NCBI GenBank assembly: GCA_000237975.1
Contig: CP003179.1
Span: 806,001-870,000 of the forward strand
Source: Sulfobacillus acidophilus DSM 10332
Lineage (GTDB): Bacteria; Bacillota; Sulfobacillia; Sulfobacillales; Sulfobacillaceae
Length of the DNA stretch: 64,000 nt
Direction: 5' to 3'
The first letter of the stretch is position 1; each line of letters starts with the position of its first letter. Below the pieces are notes generated by a model, which was given only the letters and a program-made list of their open reading frames with translations, ran no database searches and was not told where the DNA came from. Position numbers and translations under genes: made by a program. Below, piece by piece: positions 7,890 through 16,247 of this stretch.

Positions 7890-8870
7890 ATGAGTGTGCG
7901 GACGGACGATATGGTGCATGACTACCGGATGGTTCCGGAGGATTTCGTAAAGCATCTTATGTCAACCTTGGCCATAATTGTCGTGTTGGTGCTCGCCGCC
8001 TCCATTCTGTTCGGAGTGCCGGAAAAGCAGCCGTTGACGATTCAAAGTTATGCGTCGCAAAATCCGGTCACGTTTGAGCAGGTTGTATTGCGGGCTTTGG
8101 ATGGTCAAGGGCAAATCGCCAACTATGGGCCGCCTTACAACAACGGGAACGGCAGTGTGCAGACGGTGATGCAAAAGTGGGTCGGCGTGATTCATCCGAT
8201 TAATGCGGCCCAGGACTTTGTGCTCAAACCTCTCTCGATGGCGGCCCAAGTCAATCCGAGCATTCGCCCGGCCTTAAACGCCTTTGAATCGGCACCGGCG
8301 GCGACTCAAACGCTGTGGGAAAATAATATGACCAAGGCCTTGAACAATGCTAAGGTGGTCAATGGTCAGGTCGTGGTGCCTTCGGGGAATTACGGACCGT
8401 TGCCGCAACTGTTGAACGATGCGTTGGCCCTAGGGAAAAGCGGATTAATGTCGGGGGCGTTGATTCGTAATCCCAAAGTGATTACCCGTTTTGACAACTC
8501 GAACTACCTGTTGTTCTTGCAAGGAGCGCCCTTACAAAATGACCCGCAGACCCAACCACTTGTCGGGAGCAACTGGGGTATTATCCATTCGGCGGTACCC
8601 GGCTATCCGGGAGCTTGGTGGATGACCATCCCGACCTGGATTTACCAATGGCCGTTTGTCGCCAATTCGTCGGCGCCGGACGCCACGGCTCTTAGCATCG
8701 GTTTCCTATTCTGGTTGGTCTTGGCGCTGATTCCGTGGATTCCGGGGCTTAATCGATTGCCGAAATATCTTGGGGTTTACCGGCTCATCTGGAAAGGATA
8801 TTATCAAGATCACCGGGCGCCTCAAGAGCCGACCCAAGACAAGGGGGCGTCGCATCATGCGATATCTTGA
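7890..8870 (+). CDS. Subunit-IV-like membrane protein with large extracytoplasmic insert
   Basis: A 326-residue protein I do not recognise as a named family. It has a cytoplasmic N-terminus, a helix at about residues 26-45 (TLAIIVVLVLAASILFGV), then a Pro-containing stretch and a polar domain of about 210 residues (roughly 50-260), and a C-terminal hydrophobic segment (ALSIGFLFWLVLALIPWIPG) ending in a basic tail. Its position directly after a b6-type cytochrome b suggests that it replaces subunit IV, but only two clear helices are seen instead of three. It contains no CxxCH motif and no Cys/His pattern for an Fe-S cluster. Polar, N- and Q-rich stretches fit exposure to an acidic exterior. 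Confidence 0.6.
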   Translation: MSVRTDDMVHDYRMVPEDFVKHLMSTLAIIVVLVLAASILFGVPEKQPLTIQSYASQNPVTFEQVVLRALDGQGQIANYGPPYNNGNGSVQTVMQKWVGVIHPINAAQDFVLKPLSMAAQVNPSIRPALNAFESAPAATQTLWENNMTKALNNAKVVNGQVVVPSGNYGPLPQLLNDALALGKSGLMSGALIRNPKVITRFDNSNYLLFLQGAPLQNDPQTQPLVGSNWGIIHSAVPGYPGAWWMTIPTWIYQWPFVANSSAPDATALSIGFLFWLVLALIPWIPGLNRLPKYLGVYRLIWKGYYQDHRAPQEPTQDKGASHHAIS

Positions 8871-9066
8871 GATTCGGCGGATCGTGGCTCTTTTACGGAT
8901 GATTGTCGGTAGCGTGATTGGCATCGTCGGGTTCGGCACGTTAAGTCTCGGGTTTGTTCAACTGAGCGGCGGCACCATGGGACTCGGGGTGTTGGAGATT
9001 TTGGCCGGAACCTTTCTCGCATTGGGTGTCATGGCACCCCTGCGTGTGAAGCGCAGTCATCGGTAA
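8857..9066 (+). CDS. Small two-helix membrane protein, last gene of cytochrome b operon
   Basis: 69 residues. The ATG at 8857 lies inside the end of the preceding gene (14-nt overlap in another frame), preceded by AAGGGGGCG; an upstream in-frame start at 8770 would overlap far more. Two hydrophobic segments are seen (LLRMIVGSVIGIVGFGTLSLGF and GLGVLEILAGTFLALGV, the first longer than a typical helix core) with a basic C-terminus VKRSHR. No known domain is recognised. The overlap and the terminator right after it mark it as the last gene of the operon and a likely small subunit or assembly factor of the same complex. Confidence 0.68.
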   Translation: MRYLEIRRIVALLRMIVGSVIGIVGFGTLSLGFVQLSGGTMGLGVLEILAGTFLALGVMAPLRVKRSHR

Positions 9067-9087
9067 AGGGATAAAGGTCGGCGAACC

Positions 9088-9118
9088 AAACGGGCCGAAG
9101 GATATCGGCCCGTTTTTT
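9088..9118 (+). terminator. Rho-independent terminator of the cytochrome b operon
   Basis: AAACGGGCCGA, 6-base loop, TCGGCCCGTTT with six T residues; a textbook intrinsic terminator 20 bp after the last stop. Confidence 0.88.
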
Positions 9119-9135
9119 ATTGGGAGGGATCGGCG

Positions 9136-9579
9136 ATGCGAAACGAACTGATCTATCACATTTTGCTCGTAGGCCACGTCACCATGGCTATTGCCGGCTT
9201 TATCGTGAGCGGGGGACTTGCGATTGCCGCATGGCGTCAACGGGGCAAAGCGGCTTTTTCCCCTCAATTTTGGCGATGGCAAACGCTCGTGCAAATCATT
9301 ACGGTATTGCTCGGGGCCTTTGGCCTGGGATTATTTCTAATCGGCAGCCGGCCGAAGGTTATTTGGCATCTTCTGTATGGCGCCCTCGCCCTTTTGACCG
9401 TTTTGATGCAACGGGCGGTGGGAACGGATGGGGCTATTTTGGCCGGCATGAGTGCCGGGGGCCAAGAAGCGGCCCAAGCACTGGCACCGCGCCGATTGGC
9501 TTGGGTAGTTTTTGGCTTGAACATCTTTTTATGGGCCATGTATGGCCGGGGGCTTAGCACGGGATTTTTTGGCGTGTAA
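9136..9579 (+). CDS. Four-helix membrane protein of unknown function
   Basis: 147 residues with about four hydrophobic segments and short loops. Histidines lie in or next to helices (YHILLVGH near the N-terminus and VIWHLLYG in the middle), a pattern compatible with heme binding, though this is speculative. GGGAGGGA precedes the ATG at 9136. It sits right after the cytochrome b operon terminator and 15 bp before a Crp/Fnr regulator gene. I do not recognise a named family. Confidence 0.62.
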   Translation: MRNELIYHILLVGHVTMAIAGFIVSGGLAIAAWRQRGKAAFSPQFWRWQTLVQIITVLLGAFGLGLFLIGSRPKVIWHLLYGALALLTVLMQRAVGTDGAILAGMSAGGQEAAQALAPRRLAWVVFGLNIFLWAMYGRGLSTGFFGV

Positions 9580-9594
9580 GAAAGAGGTGGGTTC

Positions 9595-10245
9595 ATGGAG
9601 GTAGACCTGAGCGGGATTCCGCTCATCTCGGCGTTGGATGAGGAAACCCGGGCACGCTCGGTTATCGTTCGCCGATATCAGGACGGCGAAGAAATTTTTC
9701 ATCAGGGCGACAGCACTACCGGTTTGTGGTTTGTGATCCAAGGCCGGGTCGCAGTCGACCGGGTCGGACCGGATGGATCGGTGACCACGACCGGGGTCTG
9801 GATCCGGGGGGAAATCGTGGGCATCGCCGGGCTCTGGGACGGATCGGGCTATCCCGCGACCGCCCGGGCGCTGGATACGCCCACGATGATGGGCTGGATG
9901 GATCGAGAAGTGGCCTTGACCCTTCATCAACGCGTGCCGGGTTTCGGGCTGGAGATGAGTCGGATGTTGGCCGAACGGTTACGCCAAGTTCAGGAGTTGA
10001 TTGCCAATCGGCAAGGACGGCCGGTGGGGGAACAATTGGCTATGATTCTCTTGATGTTACATCGCCGTTTAGGCGGGAATATTCGCCTGACCCATGAAGA
10101 CTTGGCTCATATGATTGGCACGCATCGCGAAACGGTCAGTCGGGCGTTACAAGAGCTAGTCAAACAGGGCATTATTACCGTCCGGTATGGCGAAATTCAA
10201 GTGGCTCGTGAAGAGAAATTGCGGGAACGGGCGCAATTATTATGA
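9595..10245 (+). CDS. Crp/Fnr-family transcriptional regulator
   Basis: 216 residues: an N-terminal cyclic-nucleotide-binding-like beta-roll (YQDGEEIFHQGD...GLWFVIQGRVAV), a dimerisation helix, and a C-terminal Crp-type winged helix with a clear recognition helix region (LTHEDLAHMIGTHRETVSRAL). There is no N-terminal cysteine cluster, so it is not an Fe-S oxygen sensor of the classical Fnr kind, and the cAMP-contacting residues are not evident. Its gene overlaps the next by ATGA. A near-consensus Crp-type site occurs at 32406-32421 in this window and is a possible target. Confidence 0.9.
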   Translation: MEVDLSGIPLISALDEETRARSVIVRRYQDGEEIFHQGDSTTGLWFVIQGRVAVDRVGPDGSVTTTGVWIRGEIVGIAGLWDGSGYPATARALDTPTMMGWMDREVALTLHQRVPGFGLEMSRMLAERLRQVQELIANRQGRPVGEQLAMILLMLHRRLGGNIRLTHEDLAHMIGTHRETVSRALQELVKQGIITVRYGEIQVAREEKLRERAQLL

Positions 10246-10823
10246 GCGGGGTATTTCAGTGGGTGCTCTGGTTGCTGGGTATCGGTCTTCTCGGTGCGCT
10301 GAGCCCCTGGTGGGGGGCAACCCGGCCTCGTAACATTGTAGGCCCCACGCTACTGGCCATCGCGGTGCTGAGCGGCATCGCGAAACGGATCGGATTCGGG
10401 TGGCCCGATCTGGTTTTCTTGGTAGTGCTCATTATTGTGGCCGCTATCGATGTGGATGAACGCATCATTCCAAATCGCTGGGTCGTTGGGTTGTTGGCCC
10501 TCGGAATATACCTGCACAGTCTAGAGGGGCATTGGTTGAATGCCGCCCTGACCGCCGGAGGCACGGGGCTCTTCTTTGGTCTGGCGCATGTGCTCACGCG
10601 TGGCGGGCTTGGGTTCGGGGATGTGAAGCTCGCATTGGCGGAAGCGTGGATTTTGGGATATCCGGCGATTGTCTTAGGGCTCACCGTGGGATTGATAACG
10701 GCAGCCGTCGTATCCCTTGGCCTTTTGGCGTTCCGTCGGGTCACGGTCAAATCGACGATTCCATTTGGCCCGTTTCTGGCTGTGGGCGGAATGGTGGGGC
10801 TTTTGGCAATCCGGCCTTTTTAG
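10242..10823 (+). CDS. Prepilin peptidase, A24 family (TadV/CpaA-like)
   Basis: A 193-residue polytopic aspartic protease that removes prepilin leader peptides. Both catalytic aspartates are visible: the first in AAIDVDERIIPN and the second in GLGFGDVKL (the GxGD motif). It lacks the large N-terminal methylase part of PilD, as is usual for Tad systems. Start overlaps the Crp gene by four bases (ATGA), so the two are translationally coupled. It lies next to the tad-type pilus genes and should process the Flp pilin at 13583-13762 and the pseudopilins. Confidence 0.88.
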   Translation: MSGVFQWVLWLLGIGLLGALSPWWGATRPRNIVGPTLLAIAVLSGIAKRIGFGWPDLVFLVVLIIVAAIDVDERIIPNRWVVGLLALGIYLHSLEGHWLNAALTAGGTGLFFGLAHVLTRGGLGFGDVKLALAEAWILGYPAIVLGLTVGLITAAVVSLGLLAFRRVTVKSTIPFGPFLAVGGMVGLLAIRPF

Positions 10824-10853
10824 GGGTTATGGGTGTAATTGTGAGCAACATAA

Positions 10854-11504
10854 TCAACAGCCTCCCGGTTGCACAAGGTAGGCGACGTTGGTAGTCGGGG
10901 GAGGAGGATTGGTCCACTTGGTCGTTTCATCATAAGGGGAACCGGTGGGTTCGGTGGTCGTCGTACCATTTGGGGGTTGGGGTGTTTCTACCATCATTTG
11001 ATACGTCTCGGTAATTTCCATTTGGGTGGGCAACAAGCCGGGAATGGGCAGCACCGGACGATAGGGATATGCTACCGTCAAAAGAATGTTATTTTGCTGG
11101 GCGTTAAATTGATTGCCAATAATGGCTGCGTAGGAAATAACCGGGATGGGCGAACTGCCCATCATAGTTGTCAACCATGGCTGGTCATGGTTGATTTGGT
11201 CATCCACCATGCCATACACTGTAGGCAAATTTCCTGAAGCTAACTGGCTTGTCGCAGAATCGCCAGGGCATCCTAACGAATCGCCCACAGAGGCCGCACG
11301 AGTCCCAATACGTACGGCTTGTTGAATGGTGCTAATGGCATTGATATAGAGGCCGTACGAGATAATACTAAACAATATAAGGAGTACTAAAGGTAAAACT
11401 AAGGCGGTTTCAATTAACGCTTGGCCTCGTCGCCATAAAACACAAGAATTATTGGATAAGTGCGACCTGCCGATACGGGATTGTCGCCACTTGTGTCGGA
11501 TCAT
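10854..11504 (-). CDS. TadE-like pseudopilin
   Basis: About 216 residues. A TadE domain follows a short basic lead: RRGQALIETALVLPLVLLI, with Gly before the cleavage point and Glu at +5 of the mature protein, as in class IVb prepilins. The rest is an extracytoplasmic domain with a Pro/Thr-rich C-terminus. The ATG at 11504 overlaps the end of the upstream tadG-like gene by 56 nt in another frame; a TTG at 11513 is the only other upstream start. It should be processed by the A24 peptidase and inserted in the pilus base or fibre. Confidence 0.82.
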   Translation of the reverse strand: MIRHKWRQSRIGRSHLSNNSCVLWRRGQALIETALVLPLVLLILFSIISYGLYINAISTIQQAVRIGTRAASVGDSLGCPGDSATSQLASGNLPTVYGMVDDQINHDQPWLTTMMGSSPIPVISYAAIIGNQFNAQQNNILLTVAYPYRPVLPIPGLLPTQMEITETYQMMVETPQPPNGTTTTEPTGSPYDETTKWTNPPPPTTNVAYLVQPGGC

Positions 11505-12606
11505 ATTGGACAATTCCAGCTCCCCCTAAGTCTACCTGGTATCCTATCACGGCTCCTTGGACAATATCTGCGCCGCTAAGAGATATTGTTCCGGTTGGAG
11601 CATATAGAATTCCAATTATGTTATGGGCACCACGAATGGTGATATTTTCCGAAACGTTTGGGGATGACACAGGAGGCAATGCAGCTAGACACACGCCGAG
11701 ACCATTAATATCGGTGCCAAAACTGGCGGCACCGTGAATAGTAATACTTCCTCCAATTGCTACGATGGAGCTGGGGCCAACGATAGCGCCGTCAATATTC
11801 ACGTTGCCGTAGACCACCCAGTTTCCAGAAAATTGGGTAGCCCCATTAAATGTTAAACCTGTAGGATTTGAAGGTGACCCAATGACCTGTGTAGCTCCGT
11901 TTGTTAATACTTGGGCTGACCAGAGAGGCATGGGAATTTGGGAGACGAAACTAGACGTGCCTCCACTGCATCCACCCACTCCATCCACCACCACATTACT
12001 GCTAGCAGAGCACGCTCCTTGGACTATAGTAGCCCCCCTAAGTACAAGGCCGTTATTTGAGTGGACATTTGCGGCCGATGTTTGCCCAAAAGCCGTTTGA
12101 ATGATATTGGCACCATGAATCGTCAATGGGGGGTCGGTAAGGTTGGAATCACCCTGAAAGACCGCATAATCAAATGCAGGCCCAGGTCCATATGTAGCAA
12201 CTGCCTTAGCACGTATGGTAAACGTTTTATATCCAAACAACGCGGCAAATGAGCCAGGAACCTTAGCTTCGGCGGATGCGACGACCGTGTAGGGAGGATT
12301 AGATTGGGTGACTATCATGGGATTAACGGCTTGAGGGTCATCTTGAATGATGAGATTTGCTTGATCATTCGGTGCATTGATATCCATCGTCGTCATTTCT
12401 TGAGCACCTGCTAACGCCGCAGCATCCACTGCCGCCTGCAACTTCTGTTGGGCGAAGAACACGCTACCGATCGTTAAACCAAGGCCGACCAAGCCAAGGA
12501 GAACCAAAAGAAAGAGCACCGTAAGCGGAACAACTTGCCCACTCTTTGGCATCAAGCAGTTCAAACTTTGAAACAGGTTCTTCATAATTCTTCTTGTGTT
12601 GCGCAT
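11449..12606 (-). CDS. TadG-like protein with repetitive beta-solenoid-like domain
   Basis: 385 residues. The N-terminus is a Tad-G-like segment (SGQVVPLTVLFLLVLLG, then FFAQQKLQAAVDAAALAGAQEM), typical of TadG/pilus-assembly proteins. From about residue 150 on there is a long repetitive region with a recurring GA-x-x-h-h motif: GANIIQ, GATIVQ, GATQVI, GATQFS, GAHNII, GADIVQ, GAGIVQ. Spacing and composition suggest a right-handed beta-solenoid or adhesin-like fold. TadG proteins usually carry a von Willebrand-type domain here; none is seen. Start at 12606 or a second ATG at 12585. Confidence 0.75.
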   Translation of the reverse strand: MRNTRRIMKNLFQSLNCLMPKSGQVVPLTVLFLLVLLGLVGLGLTIGSVFFAQQKLQAAVDAAALAGAQEMTTMDINAPNDQANLIIQDDPQAVNPMIVTQSNPPYTVVASAEAKVPGSFAALFGYKTFTIRAKAVATYGPGPAFDYAVFQGDSNLTDPPLTIHGANIIQTAFGQTSAANVHSNNGLVLRGATIVQGACSASSNVVVDGVGGCSGGTSSFVSQIPMPLWSAQVLTNGATQVIGSPSNPTGLTFNGATQFSGNWVVYGNVNIDGAIVGPSSIVAIGGSITIHGAASFGTDINGLGVCLAALPPVSSPNVSENITIRGAHNIIGILYAPTGTISLSGADIVQGAVIGYQVDLGGAGIVQYDPTQVATIPYRQVALIQ

Positions 12607-12795
12607 TTATCTCGACCCCAATACCACGGACTGAGTGAATCTTCCGCCGAAACGAACATCAAAATCCATTTAAACCATATCGCAGTAGTCTTTATAACAT
12701 GGGTTGGAGTACCGGAAAAGCGATCCATCAAGGGAAATTTTTGTATTAAGATACCTAGGTTGGATAAGGGCGTTGGTCACCTTTTATCAATGTAT

Positions 12796-13536
12796 TTACG
12801 GTGTGAGCGTTTCAAATTGGGATTGATCATAGGGTTGGGGCGGTATGGCGCGACTGTGAGGCGACTCAAGGGCGGCGGTCATGGCAGTGGCATTTTGTTC
12901 CGCATACACCAATGCTTCAACTTGAGCTGGTGACAAGGCCACAATGAGATTTAATCCTTGACCAACCGTCGACGTGGCTGACGGGGTTAAAGAGCCATTC
13001 ACCGCCAATACTTTTAAGTGATTTAAGAAATCAGCAATAACCTTATCCCCATTCGGTTTGGTGGTCGATATAAACAATGCTACCGTATCACCTGGTTGAA
13101 TAAGGCCATCCACGGCACTGGTGGCGTTTAAGGGAACGTCGATCGCCATATCCCCTGGTGCAATGCGCGCCGCAATGATATTGGCCGATTTAGGAAAAAA
13201 AACGGCGGATTGCACCAGGGGCATACCGGGCGAGATGGCTTCCATGGTCCAAGCCCCCGTTAATGACTGGACATTTTGAAAAGCCCCGGTTGGAATCGCT
13301 GAGGCAGGAAACATCACCGTTTTGACGAGATTTGGGGTGATCGGCGTATAGGCCGAAATGGGTTGGGTTGCAACTAACACAGCGATTGTGGGAATTTGTG
13401 TTTTGGCCACGTCCTGACGGATGACTTGATGGACATAACGAACGGATATCCAGGTCGCCAGACCGATGGCCACAATACCTGCAAATAACCACCGGTTGAT
13501 GCGTAAGAACGTGGTGATCCGTTCGACTTGAATCAT
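12796..13536 (-). CDS. cpaB: CpaB/RcpC-like Flp pilus assembly protein (SAF domain)
   Basis: About 246 residues: one N-terminal helix (WLFAGIVAIGLATWISVRYV) then an extracytoplasmic SAF domain (VLVATQPISAYTPITPNLVKTV...IPTGAF) and an RcpC-like core (IAPGDMAIDVPLNATSAVDGLIQPGDTVALF). In Tad systems the protein is needed for pilus assembly, possibly by holding the fibre near the cell wall. Three candidate starts lie close together; ATG at 13536 best fits the GAGGTG ribosome site, ATG at 13545 is possible. It lies downstream of the Flp pilin gene on the same strand. Confidence 0.85.
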   Translation of the reverse strand: MIQVERITTFLRINRWLFAGIVAIGLATWISVRYVHQVIRQDVAKTQIPTIAVLVATQPISAYTPITPNLVKTVMFPASAIPTGAFQNVQSLTGAWTMEAISPGMPLVQSAVFFPKSANIIAARIAPGDMAIDVPLNATSAVDGLIQPGDTVALFISTTKPNGDKVIADFLNHLKVLAVNGSLTPSATSTVGQGLNLIVALSPAQVEALVYAEQNATAMTAALESPHSRAIPPQPYDQSQFETLTP

Positions 13537-13582
13537 CTCGCCCATCACCTCGTTGCCCAAATTTATCTGATACGCTTAGACT

Positions 13583-13762
13583 TTAGGCGCCATTAACGGT
13601 ATTGGCGATGTTACCAATCGTGTTACTCACGCTGCCACCCAAGAAGTGCAATACTGCGATGACTACAATGGCGATTAAGGCCAGAATTAAGGCATACTCA
13701 ACTAAGGCCTGTCCCTCCTGTTTCATGAATCGTCGGGTAAGCCAATTCCAAATGCGGGGCAT
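13583..13762 (-). CDS. flp: Flp-type pilin (class IVb prepilin)
   Basis: 59 residues. A short basic leader ends in Gly17, followed by QALVEYALILALIAIVVIAV: the mature protein would start at Gln18 with Glu at +5 and Tyr at +6, the signature of Flp/Fap pilins. The C-terminus is short (SVSNTIGNIANTVNGA), as usual for the major Tad pilin. A GGAGGAGGAT ribosome site precedes the ATG at 13762, and such a strong site fits a highly made structural protein. First gene of the minus-strand arm; divergent from cpaF. Confidence 0.9.
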   Translation of the reverse strand: MPRIWNWLTRRFMKQEGQALVEYALILALIAIVVIAVLHFLGGSVSNTIGNIANTVNGA

Positions 13763-13826
13763 GAATATCCTCCTCCTCTACAAAGCATGCGACAAACTTC
13801 CATTCTCATGGTAATCAGATTATGAT

Positions 13827-13855
13827 TTAACTCCAAATATTAAGCCGGATATAAT
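13827..13855 (+). promoter_or_regulatory. Promoter for the cpaF operon
   Basis: TTAACT (13827-13832), a 17-bp spacer, then a perfect TATAAT (13850-13855). It gives a leader of about 95 bases before cpaF. Confidence 0.6.
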
Positions 13856-13955
13856 CAAGGGAGCTTTGGTTAAATGGAAATTACGTCGCAAGTTATGCAT
13901 GCGTCATCGGTTATGATGAAAAGAAGAGACCTAGCATCGAAAAGGAGGCCCAGGA

Positions 13956-15302
13956 ATGTCACTGCGGAGTCGGATGCGCGGGTTGGCTCCTGGCGCATCG
14001 CAAGCCTTTAAAGCGATGAAAATGCCCCAACCACTAAATACCCCGACGTTGGATTATCTGAGTGATAATTTCTTGACCTTAAAACAAAGGGTTCAAGATG
14101 CCTTATTGATGCAAGTCGACCAACCTGAAACGCTTTCGCGAGACGAATTGCATCGAATGATTCAAGGGTTGGTCGACCGGGAATCCGACATTTCGCCACT
14201 CGAAAAAGATGCGGTGGTACGGATTTTGGTCGATGAAATTTTAGGATATGGCCCTATTCAGCCTCTACTGGACGACCCGGGAATTTCCGAAATTATGATT
14301 AATGGTCCTCGAGATGTCTATGTTGAACAACAGGGTGAAGTAAGAAAAACGCCGGTGGTTTTTCGAGACGAAGCCCACCTACGAGCCGTGCTGGAGAAAA
14401 TGTTAGCGTTTACCGGCCGCCGAGTCGATGAAACGCATCCCATGGTTGACGCCCGATTGCCCGATGGTTCGCGACTGAATGCCATTTTGCGGCCGGTGGC
14501 GGTGTCTGGCGATTCGATTACTATCCGTAAGTTTTCCCAGGACCCCTTGGGATTGACCCAGCTGGTGGAAATGGGAACGCTGGCGCCATTTATGGCGGAG
14601 TTTCTTGAAGCCGCTGTCCGGGGAAAGCTCAACATTGTGGTATCAGGTGGCACCGGATCCGGGAAGACCACGACGTTGAACGCCTTGTCAGCGTTTATTG
14701 GACCAACCGAACGCATTGTGACCATTGAAGATGCGGCCGAATTGCAGCTTATGCAAGTCCATAAGGTCCGTCTGGAAGCTCGTCCTGCGAACATGGAGGG
14801 ACGGGGCGAGGTCACCATTCGTGATTTAGTTCGCAATGCCCTTCGAATGCGCCCTGATCGGATTATCGTCGGCGAGGTGCGGGGTGGTGAAGCCTTAGAT
14901 ATGTTACAGGCGATGAATACCGGTCATGAAGGAAGTTTGACAACAGTCCATGCCAATAGCCCGCGGGATTGCCTAGCCCGTATTGAAACAATGGTATTGA
15001 TGGCGGGAATGGAACTTCCCTTAGCCGCGATTCGCACTCAAGTGGCTTCGGCGATTGATCTCATTATCCACCAAGCACGCCTGTTAGATGGTTCTCGTCG
15101 CATCTTACAAGTTACCGAAGTGGTCGGGATGGAGAATGGCGTCATTACCACGCAGGATCTCTTTCAATTTGAACAGCACGGAGTGGATGAGGCCGGTCGA
15201 GTCATGGGCCGTTTTGTCGCTAACGGAATTCGTCCACGGAACGCCGATAAGCTACGGGCGCGAGGAATTGATTTACCTAGCCAGATATTTGGAGGTGATT
15301 AA
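13956..15302 (+). CDS. cpaF: CpaF/TadA-type pilus assembly ATPase
   Basis: A 448-residue secretion ATPase of the type II/IV superfamily that powers Flp pilus assembly. After an N-terminal domain come the Walker A motif GGTGSGKTTTLNALSAF (starting near residue 231), the Asp box (IVTIEDAAELQL), the Walker B region (MRPDRIIVGEVRGGEALDML) and the His box (GHEGSLTTVHANSP). AAAAGGAGG precedes the ATG. First gene of the plus-strand Tad arm, followed by tadB after only four bases. Confidence 0.95.
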   Translation: MSLRSRMRGLAPGASQAFKAMKMPQPLNTPTLDYLSDNFLTLKQRVQDALLMQVDQPETLSRDELHRMIQGLVDRESDISPLEKDAVVRILVDEILGYGPIQPLLDDPGISEIMINGPRDVYVEQQGEVRKTPVVFRDEAHLRAVLEKMLAFTGRRVDETHPMVDARLPDGSRLNAILRPVAVSGDSITIRKFSQDPLGLTQLVEMGTLAPFMAEFLEAAVRGKLNIVVSGGTGSGKTTTLNALSAFIGPTERIVTIEDAAELQLMQVHKVRLEARPANMEGRGEVTIRDLVRNALRMRPDRIIVGEVRGGEALDMLQAMNTGHEGSLTTVHANSPRDCLARIETMVLMAGMELPLAAIRTQVASAIDLIIHQARLLDGSRRILQVTEVVGMENGVITTQDLFQFEQHGVDEAGRVMGRFVANGIRPRNADKLRARGIDLPSQIFGGD

Positions 15303-15306
15303 TCAA

Positions 15307-16224
15307 ATGTCTGGAGACAACGCCTGGCTGGTCGTGATGATGTGGCCGATCGCTAGTGCCGTGCTATTAGCAGGGATTCGGTACCGGCGGTCGGTGAGTG
15401 TCGTAGAAAAGCGTCTCTTACAGCTACAACGCCTAGAGTGGGGCACGGGGCTGGCGGTCAAAAAATTATTGTGGCAGAGACTCGCAGAAACCTGGAGCCG
15501 TAGTCAAAATGCTGCTGCTTTTAACCTGCGTTGGACCGAATACAGCCTTTTTATTTCGTTAGGCTTTCTCGTGCCAGGAATCTTAGGATATCTCGGGCGT
15601 GGATGGGCCGGAGGATTACTTTTAGGGCTAATGGGAGGCGGCTCGACTCTCTTATATTTTAGGTGGAGGAAACAACAATATTTACGCCGTGCCCAAGAAT
15701 CCTTACCGGATTTTCTGCGTGGAGTGGCGAGTGGCCTGCGGGCGGGGTCGTCTTTAATGCAATCGATGTTATTGGTTTCTGAAGAAACGCCCGATCCATT
15801 GGGGTATGAAATTCAACGGGTCTTGCGGCGGGAATCATTGGGCTTTTCATTGGATCAGGCATTAGAGGAATTAACCCAGCGGATTCCTTCTAAAGATTTG
15901 TCATTGGCGGTTATGGCGATTAACATTCAGCGGGAAGTGGGCGGATCTCTAGCGGATATTTTGGAAAACATCGTCGGAACGATTCGGGAACGTCAAAGAT
16001 TGGCCCAAGAGGTTCGTTCTTTGACCGCTCAAGGGCGTTATAGCGGTTGGATCCTAGCCATGTTACCGTTCATATTGGGCATATTGATCTGGTTCGTCAA
16101 CCCCTCATACATGGATCCCTTATTTGGTTCCGCTCTCGGCCATTGGCTCGTAGGAGCTGCGCTTTTCTCCGTTATGGTCGGGTCGCTGGTAATTCACCGG
16201 ATGGTTAAAGCACCGGAACTATAA
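15307..16224 (+). CDS. tadB: TadB-like pilus assembly membrane protein (T2SSF domain)
   Basis: About 305 residues. N-terminal helices, a central cytoplasmic region with the T2SSF pattern (ESLPDFLRGVASGLRAGSSLMQSMLLV...LEELTQRIPSKDLSLAVMAINIQREVGGSLADILENI), and two C-terminal helices. It forms the inner-membrane platform with TadC. The open frame extends upstream into cpaF, but ATG at 15307 has GGAGGTGAT in place and starts right after the cpaF stop. Confidence 0.9.
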   Translation: MSGDNAWLVVMMWPIASAVLLAGIRYRRSVSVVEKRLLQLQRLEWGTGLAVKKLLWQRLAETWSRSQNAAAFNLRWTEYSLFISLGFLVPGILGYLGRGWAGGLLLGLMGGGSTLLYFRWRKQQYLRRAQESLPDFLRGVASGLRAGSSLMQSMLLVSEETPDPLGYEIQRVLRRESLGFSLDQALEELTQRIPSKDLSLAVMAINIQREVGGSLADILENIVGTIRERQRLAQEVRSLTAQGRYSGWILAMLPFILGILIWFVNPSYMDPLFGSALGHWLVGAALFSVMVGSLVIHRMVKAPEL

Positions 16225-16247
16225 TTCGGCCTCGGAGGTGAGATGTT

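Noticed and set aside
12535-12933. 132-codon plus-strand frame between the tadG-like and cpaB genes
   Set aside because: Overlaps both minus-strand genes and has no ribosome site or domain; the 190-bp gap itself shows no gene.
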